Both the position numbers and the translations under genes were made by a program. From contig CAKKTI010000178.1 of NCBI GenBank assembly GCA_920105805.1, forward strand, positions 6,006-39,695: a DNA stretch of 33,690 bases. The letters are read 5' to 3'. The notes below the pieces were generated by a model that ran no database searches, was not told where the DNA came from, and was given only the letters and a program-made list of their open reading frames with translations. The DNA comes from Condylostoma magnum (Eukaryota; Ciliophora; Heterotrichea; Heterotrichida; Condylostomatidae). Each line of letters begins with the position of its first letter. Positions within the stretch are counted from its first letter, which is position 1. Shown here one piece after another: positions 10,225 to 19,845 of the stretch.

Positions 10225-11415
10225 TTATTTATAACGTAAGTTTCCACGCTTCTTTGTACTGGCTTTTCTTTTTACCCTTTCGATACCTGGTCCAAATGAT
10301 CTATTTCGCCTTTGATTCGAAGCTCTTGGAGGTTTTTTACCGCCTTTTTTAGCCTTATCAAAACTTCTTATAGTAGATACATTGGAATTTCCTTCTCCAA
10401 AACTAGGAGAGTGGCTGCGTCGTCTTTTAATCTTTGTTTCAATGTTCAAAGATGTATCAGTATAAACTTAATTTTCTAGTCTAATAAGTCTTCTTTCAAT
10501 ATTTTGTACTAGTTCGTGTAATCCTCTTTGCTAGTTAGTGTATTTATCTACAATTCCTCCTAATTGCTGCACAGAAGTGCTTATCTTAGGATTGTTATCA
10601 GACTGCTATAGTGTATTTTGATTTACTATAACATCTTCTAAATATGCTATTTGCTATTTAAACTCAGTATATTTATACTCTAGATCTTTTCCAGTTTAAT
10701 AAAGTTTATCATCAAAATCGGCTACAGTTTGTATAACTTTCCGCATATCATTGCCTAGTTGTTCTATACGAATAGCTTGATCATTAGGCTTGATATATTA
10801 TTAGCTATTTTCAGGAACATGTTTATTCTCTATAAACTAGAGCATTCTCTTCTCCATTGCTTGCAGTTCTTCTAATGTTCTTTGATTCACTTTATGAATT
10901 TACATATTTACACGCTCCTCTGCTTCCCATCTTTGATCACTGGTTAAATTACTCTACTAGTTCTCTATTGATTGTAGCTTGTATTCTTATCTTTATTAGT
11001 ATTGGATTATCTAATTAACCTTTTTATCAATTCTTAGCTCAATTTAATCATAGATTCTATCCTCCATGCTATCTAGCTTTTTCGACACAATTGATGGAAT
11101 GTCGGTTTTGTAAAACACTTCTTTTAGAGTATTTAACTCAGATTCTTGCGACTCTGCGTAATCTTGTTGAAGTTTTATCAATCTAGTTAAATTTTCTACT
11201 TTGTCTTAGAGCTGTTGAGTAGTTTAAGATTATTAGTAAAGCTCGTTTTATAGATTACCGTAGGATTAAGGGTTTTGATTGACTTTGTCTAATTGTTATT
11301 CTAAAAACGAAATATAAGCTTATCGGTCTGTTATTCTTTACCTTGGGTCACTGTTTTCTCTGTTTTCCTTCTGTTATTAGTCGTATAATTTTCAAAAATT
11401 CGAGAGGGTTGACAT
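10225..11415 (-). CDS. Coiled-coil protein with basic C-terminal tail
   Basis: A 396-residue protein in one frame. Residues about 1-315 are mostly predicted coiled coil, rich in Gln, Glu, Asn and Leu (ITDRQAYISFLEQQLDKV, LGNDMRKVIQTVADFDDKL, LHELVQNIERRLIRLENQ), with one TGA-coded Trp at position 7. The final 75 residues change character to a Lys/Arg/Ser-rich tail (IKRRRSHSPSFGEG, KAKKGGKKPPRASNQRRNRS) ending GNLRYK. That tail has no TAA, TAG or TGA until TAA 10225-10227, which is followed at once by TAG. The layout is typical of cytoskeletal or basal-body-associated ciliate proteins, but no family is recognised. A basic tail could bind tubulin or nucleic acid (inference). The ATG at 11413-11415 is divergent from the next gene across 167 bp. 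Confidence 0.85.
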
Positions 11416-11582
11416 TTTAAATTTTGTTTCTTAGTAAGGTCGAATAAGTCTTTTATGAGGGAATTAACATATATGTGTAATTTTGGGAGTAGAATAATCA
11501 TTGGAAAGTAGATAAATTTAATAACTTTTCCTTATTAAGAGGAACATAAATACAATTATATGCCTACTTTATATAGAATAAA
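11416..11582. promoter_or_regulatory. Divergent intergenic region
   Basis: 167 bp of AT-rich sequence between two divergent start codons. Both upstream regions must lie within it. No named motif is visible. Confidence 0.4.
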
Positions 11583-12596
11583 ATGGGCAATCTTTGCGGA
11601 TCATCAGCTCCTAATGTTCCTATTCCTTAGAAAGTAAGAAATGATAGGGAAAGATCTAAGATTTTTTCTGATTTAAAAGCCTAGTTAACAATAAGGCAAC
11701 CTATCTAACCAGATAGTATTACAGAGTTAGAGCCTGAATTGCCTTAAGATCAAATCTTTACCTGCTAAGTTTTAGACTGTAACAATAAGAAGCAATTCGA
11801 AATGGACTGTGATCACAGCTTTTGCTAAGAACATTATAACATGCAGCCTTAGATCTGTAAGTTTATTAGTATGTGTATGGCTTGCAATGAAAACAACGAA
11901 TGTGATGAATGTGACCAGGAACCTCAAGTATCCTTTCAATGTGAAGAAGAATGACATTAATTATGTGAGACATGCTTGGAGTAGAGTTATATTGAGATTA
12001 TAGATGGATTTAAGTTCTTGAAATGTATACATCCTAGAACCTAAAACATCAGGATTAAATGTGGGGTGAAAGATTGCACTGTGAAGGAATATAGAGAACT
12101 AATTATGTTAGACTGCTATCATCACATCTGTCGCACTCATTAATCAAAAATTGTTTACAGTAATATACTAAAAGATAGCCCACATTTTGAGTTGGAATGT
12201 TTCTTTCCGTACTGCCAAAAGATAACAAATATTTAGAATTATTACCCATTATTGGACAATTATGTTAGAGAAATTATGCAGGATTATAATGCTATATAGG
12301 AAGAAGTGTAAATTATATACAGAGAATGTCCCAAATGTAATAAATCTAGCAAAAGTACAGGGTAGAGAGTTATTAACTTTTAATGTTGCAATATAAAACA
12401 GTATCAATGTATAATCTGTAATACAAGGGAAATCATAAATCCAAAAAGTTATTATTTTGAATGTAGCAAATTAGATTGTCCATTTGCTATTTGTCTGTCT
12501 TGTTCTACAGATATTGATGTAACTTTTAAATAGTAATCAAATTTCACTTAGCATTTCCCTTCATCTCCCTTTGAAAGGTGCATAAATTTTAGTTAG
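11583..12596 (+). CDS. Cys/His-rich RING-like protein, probably lipid-anchored
   Basis: A 337-residue protein beginning MGNLCGSS, a likely N-myristoylation (Gly2) and palmitoylation (Cys5) signal. After a 60-residue linker come repeated Cys/His clusters: CQVLDCNNKKQFEMDCDHSF followed by CQEHY; CMACNENNECDECD; HQLCETCLEQ; KCGVKDCTVKEY; LDCYHHICRTH; CPKCNKSSKS; CIICNTREI; CPFAICLSC. The pattern recalls RING/IBR-type zinc-binding modules of ubiquitin ligases, though I cannot match a canonical RBR spacing. TGA is Trp in CEEEWHQLC. The frame ends with three different stop codons in a row, TAG TAA TGA (12594-12602). An earlier TAG TAA at 12531-12536 could be the true end. The last part overlaps the sequence duplicated on both sides of the N gap. 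Confidence 0.75.
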
Positions 12597-12627
12597 TAAT
12601 GATTCTAGTTTAGAAGTTTAAATAATT
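12529..12627. repeat. 99-bp segment duplicated across the gap, left copy
   Basis: This stretch, starting aatagtaatcaaatttcact and ending tttaaataatt, recurs without any difference that I can find at 12728-12826, right after the run of N. It contains the 3' end of the Cys-rich gene. Confidence 0.95.
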
Positions 12628-12727
12628 NNNNNNNNNNNNNNNNNNNNNNNNNNNNNNNNNNNNNNNNNNNNNNNNNNNNNNNNNNNNNNNNNNNNNNNNN
12701 NNNNNNNNNNNNNNNNNNNNNNNNNNN
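12628..12727. other. 100-N assembly gap
   Basis: Exactly 100 N. Because identical 99-bp sequences flank it, this looks like a scaffolding placeholder between two contigs whose ends overlap, not missing DNA. Confidence 0.95.
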
Positions 12728-12826
12728 AATAGTAATCAAATTTCACTTAGCATTTCCCTTCATCTCCCTTTGAAAGGTGCATAAATTTTAGTTAGTAATG
12801 ATTCTAGTTTAGAAGTTTAAATAATT
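12728..12826. repeat. 99-bp segment duplicated across the gap, right copy
   Basis: Identical to 12529-12627. It carries a second copy of the TAG TAA TGA end of the Cys-rich gene with no gene body, as expected for an unmerged contig overlap. Confidence 0.95.
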
Positions 12827-13039
12827 GTATTATTGTTGAGTTAGAATAATAATTATAATCTAGGGAAATAAATATAAGCTTTAATATTAAACTATATATC
12901 TTAAATGCCTAATACATGAAAGCATGTAAAATATACTATTTGGAAGTTATATTATTTAAATAATATATCAGCTTTGAAAGAATCAATAATCCAGCAGACA
13001 GTTAACTATCTAAATATGTAACTATAACATATATATTAT
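12827..13039. other. AT-rich intergenic stretch
   Basis: Very AT-rich sequence between the Cys-rich gene (plus) and a candidate small minus-strand gene. I see no protein-like frame and no RNA gene. With the gap and duplicate removed, it is simply the space between two convergent genes. Confidence 0.5.
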
Positions 13040-13214
13040 TTACACGTGGCTGATAATTTTTTTAATTGTATTTGCTTTATCCATTTCACTAATTGTTTAG
13101 TCTTTAGGTAAAACTACCAGATTCAAACAGGAATAAGCTTTGCATAGTTTGCTCAATACAACTCTCTATTTTGATACAATTTTATATCTCATAGGCAGCT
13201 TTATAAATAAACAT
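13040..13214 (-). CDS. Candidate 52-residue protein with a 16-nt intron
   Basis: The minus strand offers MFIYKAAYEIQNCIKIESCI, then EQTMQSLFLFES. Removing GTAGTTTTACCTAAAG (13102-13117) continues it as DQTISEMDKANTIKKIISHV up to TAA 13040-13042. The joined peptide is a helical, hydrophobic-patterned small protein. The intron has the same length and borders as those proven in frataxin next door. I do not recognise the family. Alternative unspliced frames exist, including one starting MRYKIVSKQRVVLSK that shares the same C-terminus, so the 5' part is uncertain. It lies downstream of frataxin on the same strand. Confidence 0.4.
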
Positions 13215-13342
13215 TTAACTGAATAAAATAATCAATACTATAATTAGTTCTCTTAGTTAGAGAATAAAACTTAAAATAATATAAAATTTTATTTCAGTCA
13301 TAAGCCAAGTATTTGGGAATATAATTTTAATGCAACCAATTA

Positions 13343-13748
13343 CTAATCAAAATAATTGAATTTGAAATCCTCTCCACTTATCTCTTTTACTTCATTACTT
13401 AATAAATCCATTAAGCAAGTTTAATCTCTTTAACTAATTCATTTTCCATCAAGATAATCAAACCTCTTCGGTCCTCTGCATAACAATTACGATAAAGGAG
13501 AAGAAAGCCAAATCTATTCATTAGGAGCTTATTTATTTATAACAAATGTGCCTTTAGTAGTAATAACATTAATCACTCCATCCTATATACAAATTACAGC
13601 TAATTCAACATCTTCTACTAAATCTCCTCCAATACTTTCAAACTATTCCGTTAATATCTATAATAAAAATTACTTCTAGAGTATTATTAGCTACTTTATG
13701 ATAGTCAAACAAAACAGACTTAAACCTCTTTGATAAAAGTTAAAGCAT
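13343..13748 (-). CDS. FXN: Frataxin, mitochondrial iron-sulfur cluster assembly
   Basis: Frataxin stimulates sulfur transfer on the mitochondrial ISCU-NFS1 complex. The 124-residue product needs removal of two tiny introns (13658-13673, 16 nt; 13476-13490, 15 nt). It starts MLQLLSKRFKSVLF, a basic mitochondrial presequence, then DYHKVANNTLEILTEQFES (first helix; human family pattern F-H-x-L-A-D-E-T-L-D). The acidic ridge follows as GGDLVEDVELAV. The sheet signature reads TFVINKQAPNEQIWLSSPLS joined to GPKRFDY, very close to human [26 protein letters not shown]. The last helix is LMDLLSNEVKEISGED. Both splices are dictated by the family alignment. A TGA-coded Trp follows in DGKWIS. The frame ends with TAG TAA (13345-13340). 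The start codon lies 7 bp from that of the LRR gene. Confidence 0.95.
13476..13490 (-). other. 15-nt frataxin intron
   Basis: GTAATTGTTATGCAG on the minus strand. Splicing gives IWLSSPLSGPKRFDY, the invariant frataxin signature. Unspliced reading would insert QLLCR inside a turn that has no insertion in the family. Confidence 0.93.
13658..13673 (-). other. 16-nt frataxin intron
   Basis: GTAATTTTTATTATAG on the minus strand. It must be removed to keep frame between NNTLE (first helix) and ILTEQFESIGGD. Without removal the first-helix frame loses all frataxin similarity. Confidence 0.93.
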
Positions 13749-13755
13749 ATTTTTT
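13749..13755. promoter_or_regulatory. 7-bp space between divergent start codons
   Basis: Only attttttt-like sequence (7 bp) separates the ATG of frataxin (minus) from the first ATG of the LRR gene (plus). Either transcription starts inside the opposing coding regions, leaders are almost absent, or the LRR protein starts at a later Met. Confidence 0.6.
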
Positions 13756-16700
13756 ATGAAAAACTTCCTAAAATCCCTATCAGAGAACAATTCCCCTGTC
13801 CCCTTTGCCTTACCAATTATAATCGATAACGAAAAGAAGCAAGGAAAGATACGATTTGCAGAGCCAAACTCTGAGTTTAACTAATTTGTCTAAAAAATTG
13901 ATCAACGATTAGACTTTCTAAAAAATCGTCGATAGAATGTCAAAACTCCAAAAAATATGCGAAGATGATACTAAAATCTTAGTTTTGAGCTATAATAAGA
14001 AGGATCTACTAAAAGAACCTAAAAGATATTCAATGGCCGTAGCAGCTCTATGGATCCAGAAACAACTATTAGATTTAGTCCTAGGAATGATAAACTTAAA
14101 ACGAAAAGAGAAGCTGATGTTTTTGATAAAACAAGTGCTTACTTTGATATACGAAAAGATAATGAAAGACTTATGCAGAGTTTGAGAGGTAAAAGAAAGG
14201 TTCTTCAAGTGCCTTGTATATCCTAAATGGCTAAAGAAGTCAAAGGGACCTAAAAGCTGTATAGAGCATATTAAAACGACGTGAAAAAGCGTAGCTCAGA
14301 AGAACTACAGAATCCTATTTCTATTTTTTCTAGGTTTTGTGTTAAGCATAAAGTACCTCCTTTGCCTGTTGTGTGCAAGAAATATGATACAAAGTTTATT
14401 TTAAACCAGTATCATTTACAGCTTCCTTATTGTGAGGCACTGTCCTAAGCCATGGTAAGTTTTACTAGAGTAGACGCATTGTTTTTAGATAGCAATGGAA
14501 TTAGTGATTAAGGTGGAGGGCTAATTATGTAAGGAGTTATAAGGTAGGGAAGGATTAAGACATTTTACTATACAAAAAATGAGATAGGAAATTATATGAT
14601 GAAGTAGTTTGATAAGTTGGAAAATAGCTCAAATATATAGAATATGAATATCAAAGGGTGTAAAATTAATTCATTGAATCTTGATAGACTATTCAAATGC
14701 ATTTCTAGTTGGAGAGGTATCAAATAATTGAATATAAGTGAAATAACTATAACTGATTATTCAATTCAAAGTTTAATTAGGATTTTATAGTTACCGTAAC
14801 TTGTAAAATTAGATATAAGCTGATGTAATCTATCGTATAACTCCTCATTGTAATTTTGACTGAATTTAGGATCTAATAAAAAATTACGGTTTTTGAACTA
14901 TTCTTGGAATAATTTCGGTACTTAAGACAGCCAACTTTTCATAACAGTTAGAAACTCTTTGGCTAAACACAGAAGACTTATGCACTTGAATCTTAGTTAT
15001 TGCAATATTGCTTATTGTGATATTGAACAATTCATTCAAGGCATTAAATCCTCAAGAACTCTCATAAGTGTTCATCTATCTGGTAATAAATTAGATCCAT
15101 AGTAAGTAAGACAATTAAAGTAAGTGTTAAACGGAAGAAACATTCAATTTCTTATAGCAAATTCAGCAAATCATACAAGTTTTCCATTTAAATAGAATTT
15201 TAAGTCAAATCGCTTAAAAACTCCATTGGAAGCTTACGAAACGAGAGTTCAAAAGCACTGTAGATCTAGACTACCAAATTTTAAAATTAGAAGTAGTAAG
15301 GGTGCTTAATAGATATCTCATAGGGATAATTTAATAAATATTGCCCGGCCTAAAAACTCAAGAGATAGAATGTCAATTGATAATAACGAAGATTTTATTA
15401 TCACCAGAATACTGGATGAGGATTTAATAAAAAATTAAACAGATTGGATAATCGGATAGCAATGTTGGGTATGTTAACGCTGAAATTTTTGTAAAATTGA
15501 GCTAGATAAGGAAAAATTAAAGCCTATTAGTAATGAAATCAATTTAAAATTAGCTTTAGATAAGAGATTCGCTTATTTTATTTGTTCTCATAATAATTGA
15601 GACCCTATAAAGTTTATATGAGATGAGAGGTATACAGATTTAGATATAAAAATTCCTCCAGGAAAGCATTATTTCTTTATATTCCTGCAAAATTAGTTAT
15701 ATTTTAGCTAAAATAATAATAATGAAAGAGTAGGCAGTACTACAATCAATGTTTTGAATATTAAAAACAGAAATCTCTTCCCTAAGTTAATATATGCAGA
15801 AACAGCTGTTTATGTACGAACGTTTTAAAAGAACAAATCAGTATTTAAATCTTTTGTTGATGATTCACCAAATATTCTCAACTAAATGTTTACTAATGAC
15901 TTTAATTTATCAAAGCTTTAAAGATTTTTAGGCAAATAGCCCGAAGAGTTGAATAAAGTTATAGAGTTGCTTAAAAAGTACTATAAAGAAATAAAAAAGG
16001 TTTTTGATCACTTAGCCAGTTTTTCTAATTATCCGTCAATAGGAATGCTAGATTTTGGGGATTTCTGCAGATAGACACATCTGATTGATAATAAACATCT
16101 TAATTAGGCTGCTGTAGATAGGCTGTTTATTTAGACTAATTTTGAAATGCATAGCACAATAGAAGGCTCAGACAGCTCATTGTAGCGATATAACTTCATA
16201 GAGATAATGGTAAGAATAGCTTGCTGTAAATACACTGATTTAAACCTTACTCCTTCCTAAGCTTTTGAAAAATTAATGAATGACCATATTTTAGAGTATG
16301 CGTTTTAATGCACTGAGGGTGATTAAAGATATAACTTACTGTATTGTCTTGAGGTAAATGATATTCTAGAAGCTAATAAATAAGGACTTTAAATTATATT
16401 CGATAGATTTAAAGAAAGATAAGGGAAGTGAATTACATTGCTGTCTTTAAGAAAAATGATAGATTAAAGTTAGATTGTAATGTATGAGAAAGATGTATAG
16501 AGGGTATTTGCTCATTCTAAAATGAGTGTTATTGATGAGGTGTAAAATCATGAGTAATATGATAGACTAGTTTTTGTAGAGTTCCTAGAGGTTGTTGGGA
16601 GAATATCACATTTTCTATATGGGAAAGATTACAATATTGCTTAATCTGTAGAAATGTTTTTAGATAGATTATTAGTGTCACATGGGTAAAGAAGAATACA

Positions 16701-16764
16701 CGTTGAGCAGCAGAGTGAAGAGGACTTGTCAGATATAAGTGAAATATTTATAGAGGATAGTTAA
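13756..16764 (+). CDS. Leucine-rich repeat protein with EF-hand-like C-terminal region
   Basis: A 1002-residue protein in a single frame with at least seven TGA-coded Trp. The N-terminal 180 residues are charged and low in structure. Ribonuclease-inhibitor-type LRRs lie at about 296-475 (INSLNLDRLFKCISSWRGIK, LPQLVKLDISWCNL, HRRLMHLNLSYCNI, SRTLISVHLSGNKLDP). From about 560 a Trp-rich domain (TDWIIGQQCWVCQRWNF) leads to a beta-rich stretch NWDPIKFIWDERY and IKIPPGKHYFFIFL, reminiscent of carbohydrate-module-like folds in flagellar LRR proteins. Residues about 750-950 are helical with EF-hand-like spacing (SIGMLDFGDFCRQTHLID, FIEIMVRIACCKY). The family is common in ciliates and flagellates, and a ciliary role is inferred. 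The stop is TAA 16762-16764, after an acidic end (SEEDLSDISEIFIEDS). The last 27 codons have no TAA, TAG or TGA before the stop. Confidence 0.85.
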
Positions 16765-16805
16765 TGCATATTTAATAGCCCAACTAAACCAAATCCATAA
16801 TTCTA

Positions 16806-17609
16806 CTACCTTTTTCCTCTAACTCCCCTAGCAGGTGCTCCTCTCTTAATATTATTAGTCTTCTAATTTCTCTAGCATATTGGAATATGTCTCTCCGCTG
16901 CATGTTCATTAAAAGTTCTTCCACAATGCGGACAAGGTACAAGACTATTCTACTCATAAGCCTGTGCCTATTTAGCAGCTTACTCATATGCTTCCGTATC
17001 ACCTGTATTTGACAACCTAGCTGCCCTCATATTAGCCCTAAACTGCTCAGACTACGACTTCCACTTAGAATTATTACTGGTCTTCTTGGGCTCTGGCCTA
17101 TTATTAGTTCTTCTCTACGGGGCAACAGTCTCTGTTATTTCCGAGTTTCTCATTTTACTTGAATCAAACTTCTTACGCTTATTAAGAAACACTTTCTTAC
17201 AGTTATTTATATGCTTTGAAAGCGCCTAAGGGTTAAATGTACGTCCACATTCCGGACAGGGTTATAACTCTAAATTAGGAGGCTGTTCTATATCTTAAAT
17301 TCCTTCAATGTTATACTAAGCGATTCCTTAGGATCCCTCTATTGCATTATTTCCAGGAACCTTTTAAGCATGATTTATTGGTTATTACCTAGGAGGTGGT
17401 TCTGTCTTTTCCACTACGTTGGCATTCGGTTTAAAGGCTCTTCTGAAATTTGATCCTTATTGGGTTTGTTGGTTGTACTACGGAAAGTATTGGGGAGGGT
17501 CTCTTGCTATTCTGGCCTTCAACAGTTGTAAAGAGTTCCTGGCCTGTATTAACTCGCTTTCAGACACTGGTTTAGATGATCCGAATCTAGAAGCACTTCC
17601 TGGTTTCAT
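16806..17609 (-). CDS. Zinc-finger protein with two C2HC fingers
   Basis: A 267-residue protein with two copies of the C2HC finger found in the ZC2HC1/FAM164 family: CPECGRTFNPQALSKHINNC (118-137) and CPHCGRTFNEHAAERHIPIC (226-245). The first is followed by KKVFLNKRKKFDSSKMR, a conserved flank of the family. The N-terminus is disordered and Pro/Gln/Asn-rich (MKPGSASRFGSSKPVSESEL), and the linker between fingers is basic. The C-terminal tail is Arg/Gly-rich (RGAPARGVRGKR). Such proteins occur across flagellated protists and often bear on ciliary or basal-body functions, which is inference here. The end is the tandem TAG TAG at 16803-16808. The LRR gene converges from the other side 41 bp away. 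The start codon lies 42 bp after the likely stop of the CK1 gene. Confidence 0.85.
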
Positions 17610-17651
17610 TTTTAAAAGTTATTAAGTAATGTTTTTAGTGTTATTGTATAT

Positions 17652-18701
17652 TTATGCACTGGGAACATAAACAGGCTCAGTTGATTTCTTTAATGATAGT
17701 ATTTTTTCCCGTACTTGGTCATTTATTTAGGGGTATTCGCATATATCTGTAATTGAGAGATCGTCTAGTTTCGGAGTCTTAACACTTTTGCCTCTTTTTC
17801 TTGGCTTACGTTTTCGGGGTTTCAGCCGCTTATTACTCTAGGAGCTTGGACTTTTATACTAACACCATTGAAACCGGATATCCACCTAGTTCTATCTTCC
17901 ACATTAGTTTAATAATGACTCTATATAATCATTATCAGGTATACTATTTGTTTATAAACTTCGAGCATAGTAGAGAAGCTCTTGAAACTCATCAGGACAA
18001 TCTTAGCATATTTTAGCTATAGGTGTTTTTATCTTAATTTGACCTATTTTTTACCATTTTTCCTACTTTGTTATAGCCTTTACATTCCTTCATTCTAATG
18101 TTCCCCTGAGCAAGTAAATCAGAATGTAAACAGTTGATTCTATGTCATCTCTTCTATTACATGGGATTCTTTTATGTACATTGGCTGATGCAAAAACAGG
18201 ATTTCCTACAAAACTCCCGCGGTTCTCATATGGAGAGCCTTAAATCTACTGTTTCTTAGAGAGTCCGAAGTCAATTAGGTATAAAAGAGTGTTGTTCCTG
18301 TCCATTAATAGCTAGTGAGGCTTCAGATCTCTGTGGATGTATCCCACTTAATGCAGAATTTTCAGTCTTTAGTACAACTGGATTCCGATTTGCAAAGTAG
18401 TTCCAAGATCAAAATGTTTATATTATTTGAAAATACTGTCGATTGTACGCCCTAATAACTCGATTATCAAGCAAACATATTCACCTTGGTCATATTACTT
18501 GTAGATTTTAGGAAAACCTGTATACCCTTGCAATTAGCCAAGAATTCTGTGTTCTGATTGGATTGTCGATTTTTAGCGCCTTTCAACTTTTAAAGCGTAT
18601 TCTTTTTAGGTTTTTTTGCTTATTAGTCTATAGACTTGAGCGAAGCTGCCCCTACCTAGTTTCTCTCTTAATTCGTATTTGCTATCATTGTGAAAACTCA
18701 T
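17652..18701 (-). CDS. Casein kinase 1-family protein kinase, atypical catalytic loop
   Basis: Ser/Thr kinase of about 349 residues. Landmarks: Gly-rich loop LGRGSFAQVYR, lysine in YALKVERR, helix C Glu in SEHRIL, catalytic loop HRDLKP at 123-128, DFGLSKK, and the CK1-type RRDDIES and YIHRDLKP surroundings. The residue that should be the metal-binding Asn two places after HRDLKP is Gln130, coded by TAG (HRDLKPHQLLM). This makes activity doubtful or unusual. Beyond the kinase core is a basic tail (KRLKPRKRKPRKRGKSVK) that looks like a nuclear signal, then an acidic/hydrophobic end. The chosen stop is TAA 17652-17654, because 26 codons before it are free of TAA/TAG/TGA. A later TAA TAA at 17619-17624 is the alternative, adding ten AT-rich codons. 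TGA is Trp in GTLEWRN. Confidence 0.85.
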
Positions 18702-19291
18702 TTTTTGTAATAAATTCTACTAGAAATTAGGTTAATTCAATGTGAATGTTGTTTTTTATTGATGTAAAATGACTTTTGAATTACTGATTTAATAAGAATT
18801 ATGAACGGGTCTTCCTAAAAAATTTTGTTGTACTAATTACCCATGCTTTAAAGATTGTTGACATTGGATAGCATATTTATGTAGTTCTATTTTTAAAATA
18901 CTATAATGTACTACTATTTAAGTAGAAAAGGATTCAGATTGATACAGTTCATAGTAGATTTTGTATCGAGTAAAAATATTAAATGATAGATTCTAAAAGA
19001 AATGGAATACACAAAAAAACGTGTTAAATATTAGATATAATCTAAATTCTAGTGAGTAAAATAACAAAATATGATAAAACAAAAAGGGTATTCAAAGCTA
19101 AACAGTCTGTAATATTTTAACTCCTTTGACTATAAAAATCTAATATACAGAAAAATAGTATCTAAACAAACTAATGTTAATCCCAAATCTATAATAACAG
19201 CATATTATCTCTTTTATCCCCTATTATAGACTATATAAAATATTAAGCCCAGTTAAATAAGTCATTTTTAAATCTAATTGTTGAGTTAATT
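18702..19291. other. AT-rich intergenic stretch
   Basis: 590 bp between the CK1 kinase start and the end of the small secreted gene, both on the minus strand. It should contain the kinase promoter and the 3' end of the secreted gene. The sequence is AT-rich with frequent TAA, TAG and TGA. I find no protein-like frame, tRNA or clear repeat. Confidence 0.5.
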
Positions 19292-19615
19292 CTAAATATG
19301 CTTAGTATCAGTTGGTTTCGTCCAGAAGTCTACTGCAACACTTAGTAGATAAGGAACTTTATGTACTTCAGTTTCGGTATATACGATGAATCCTAGCTCT
19401 TTGCATACCATCCTATCGGGTGATCCTGCGTCTTTCATTCCGGGCTCAAAAATCTTGTATATCCATGCATGACTTGGATTTATGCATGATTCTCCACAGT
19501 TGGTATTTACTATTGAATAGTACTTTTCTTCTCCTTCAGGACATGCATTACAGCAAGGAGTGTCAGCAGCTGATAAGGCTATAAGGATTATCACAGACAA
19601 GGCTAAAAGCTTCAT
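19292..19615 (-). CDS. Small secreted Cys-rich protein
   Basis: A 107-residue protein with a clear signal peptide (MKLLALSVIILIALSAA). The mature part has paired cysteines (TPCCNACPEGEEKYYS, NTNCGESCINPSH) and a conserved-looking stretch YKIFEPGMKDAGSPDR, then MVCKELGFIVY and a C-terminal strand pair. Similar CPEGEEKYYS/GESC proteins occur in ciliates and oomycetes as secreted proteins of unknown role (from memory, not searched). It contains no internal TAA, TAG or TGA. The stop is TAG 19292-19294, with TAA two codons on. The start was chosen at the Met that begins the signal peptide. An upstream in-frame Met would add 39 AT-rich, poorly conserved-looking residues. Confidence 0.85.
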   Translation of the reverse strand: MKLLALSVIILIALSAADTPCCNACPEGEEKYYSIVNTNCGESCINPSHAWIYKIFEPGMKDAGSPDRMVCKELGFIVYTETEVHKVPYLLSVAVDFWTKPTDTKHI

Positions 19616-19845
19616 ATTTATTATACACAAATAACCAATTATATTTTTACTGAATTTGTATGAAATTTTCAGCATAATTAAGAGATTTATAGTTTCATAT
19701 ACTAGTTTACTGAAACTATATTTGTAATTCATGTTTAATTAGATCATATATTTGATAATGGTTAGCACTTATCATCATATGTATATTCTCTTGTAAATTA
19801 GATAATATACCACAACATGAATAATTGCAACTTATTACTACATAA
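19616..19845. other. Intergenic region between two small secreted genes
   Basis: 230 AT-rich bp holding the end of the EF-hand-like gene and the promoter of the Cys-rich gene, both on the minus strand. A standard-code frame spans part of it, but its residues look like antisense or UTR translation. Confidence 0.4.

Noticed and set aside
12529-12826. Genuine 99-bp direct repeat, such as a target-site or mobile-element footprint
   Set aside because: Perfect identity right up to both edges of a round 100-N gap is better explained by assembly overlap.
18702-19291. tRNA or other structured RNA gene in the long AT-rich spacers
   Set aside because: I looked for cloverleaf consensus blocks such as ggttcgaatcc and found none on either strand; absence by eye is not proof.
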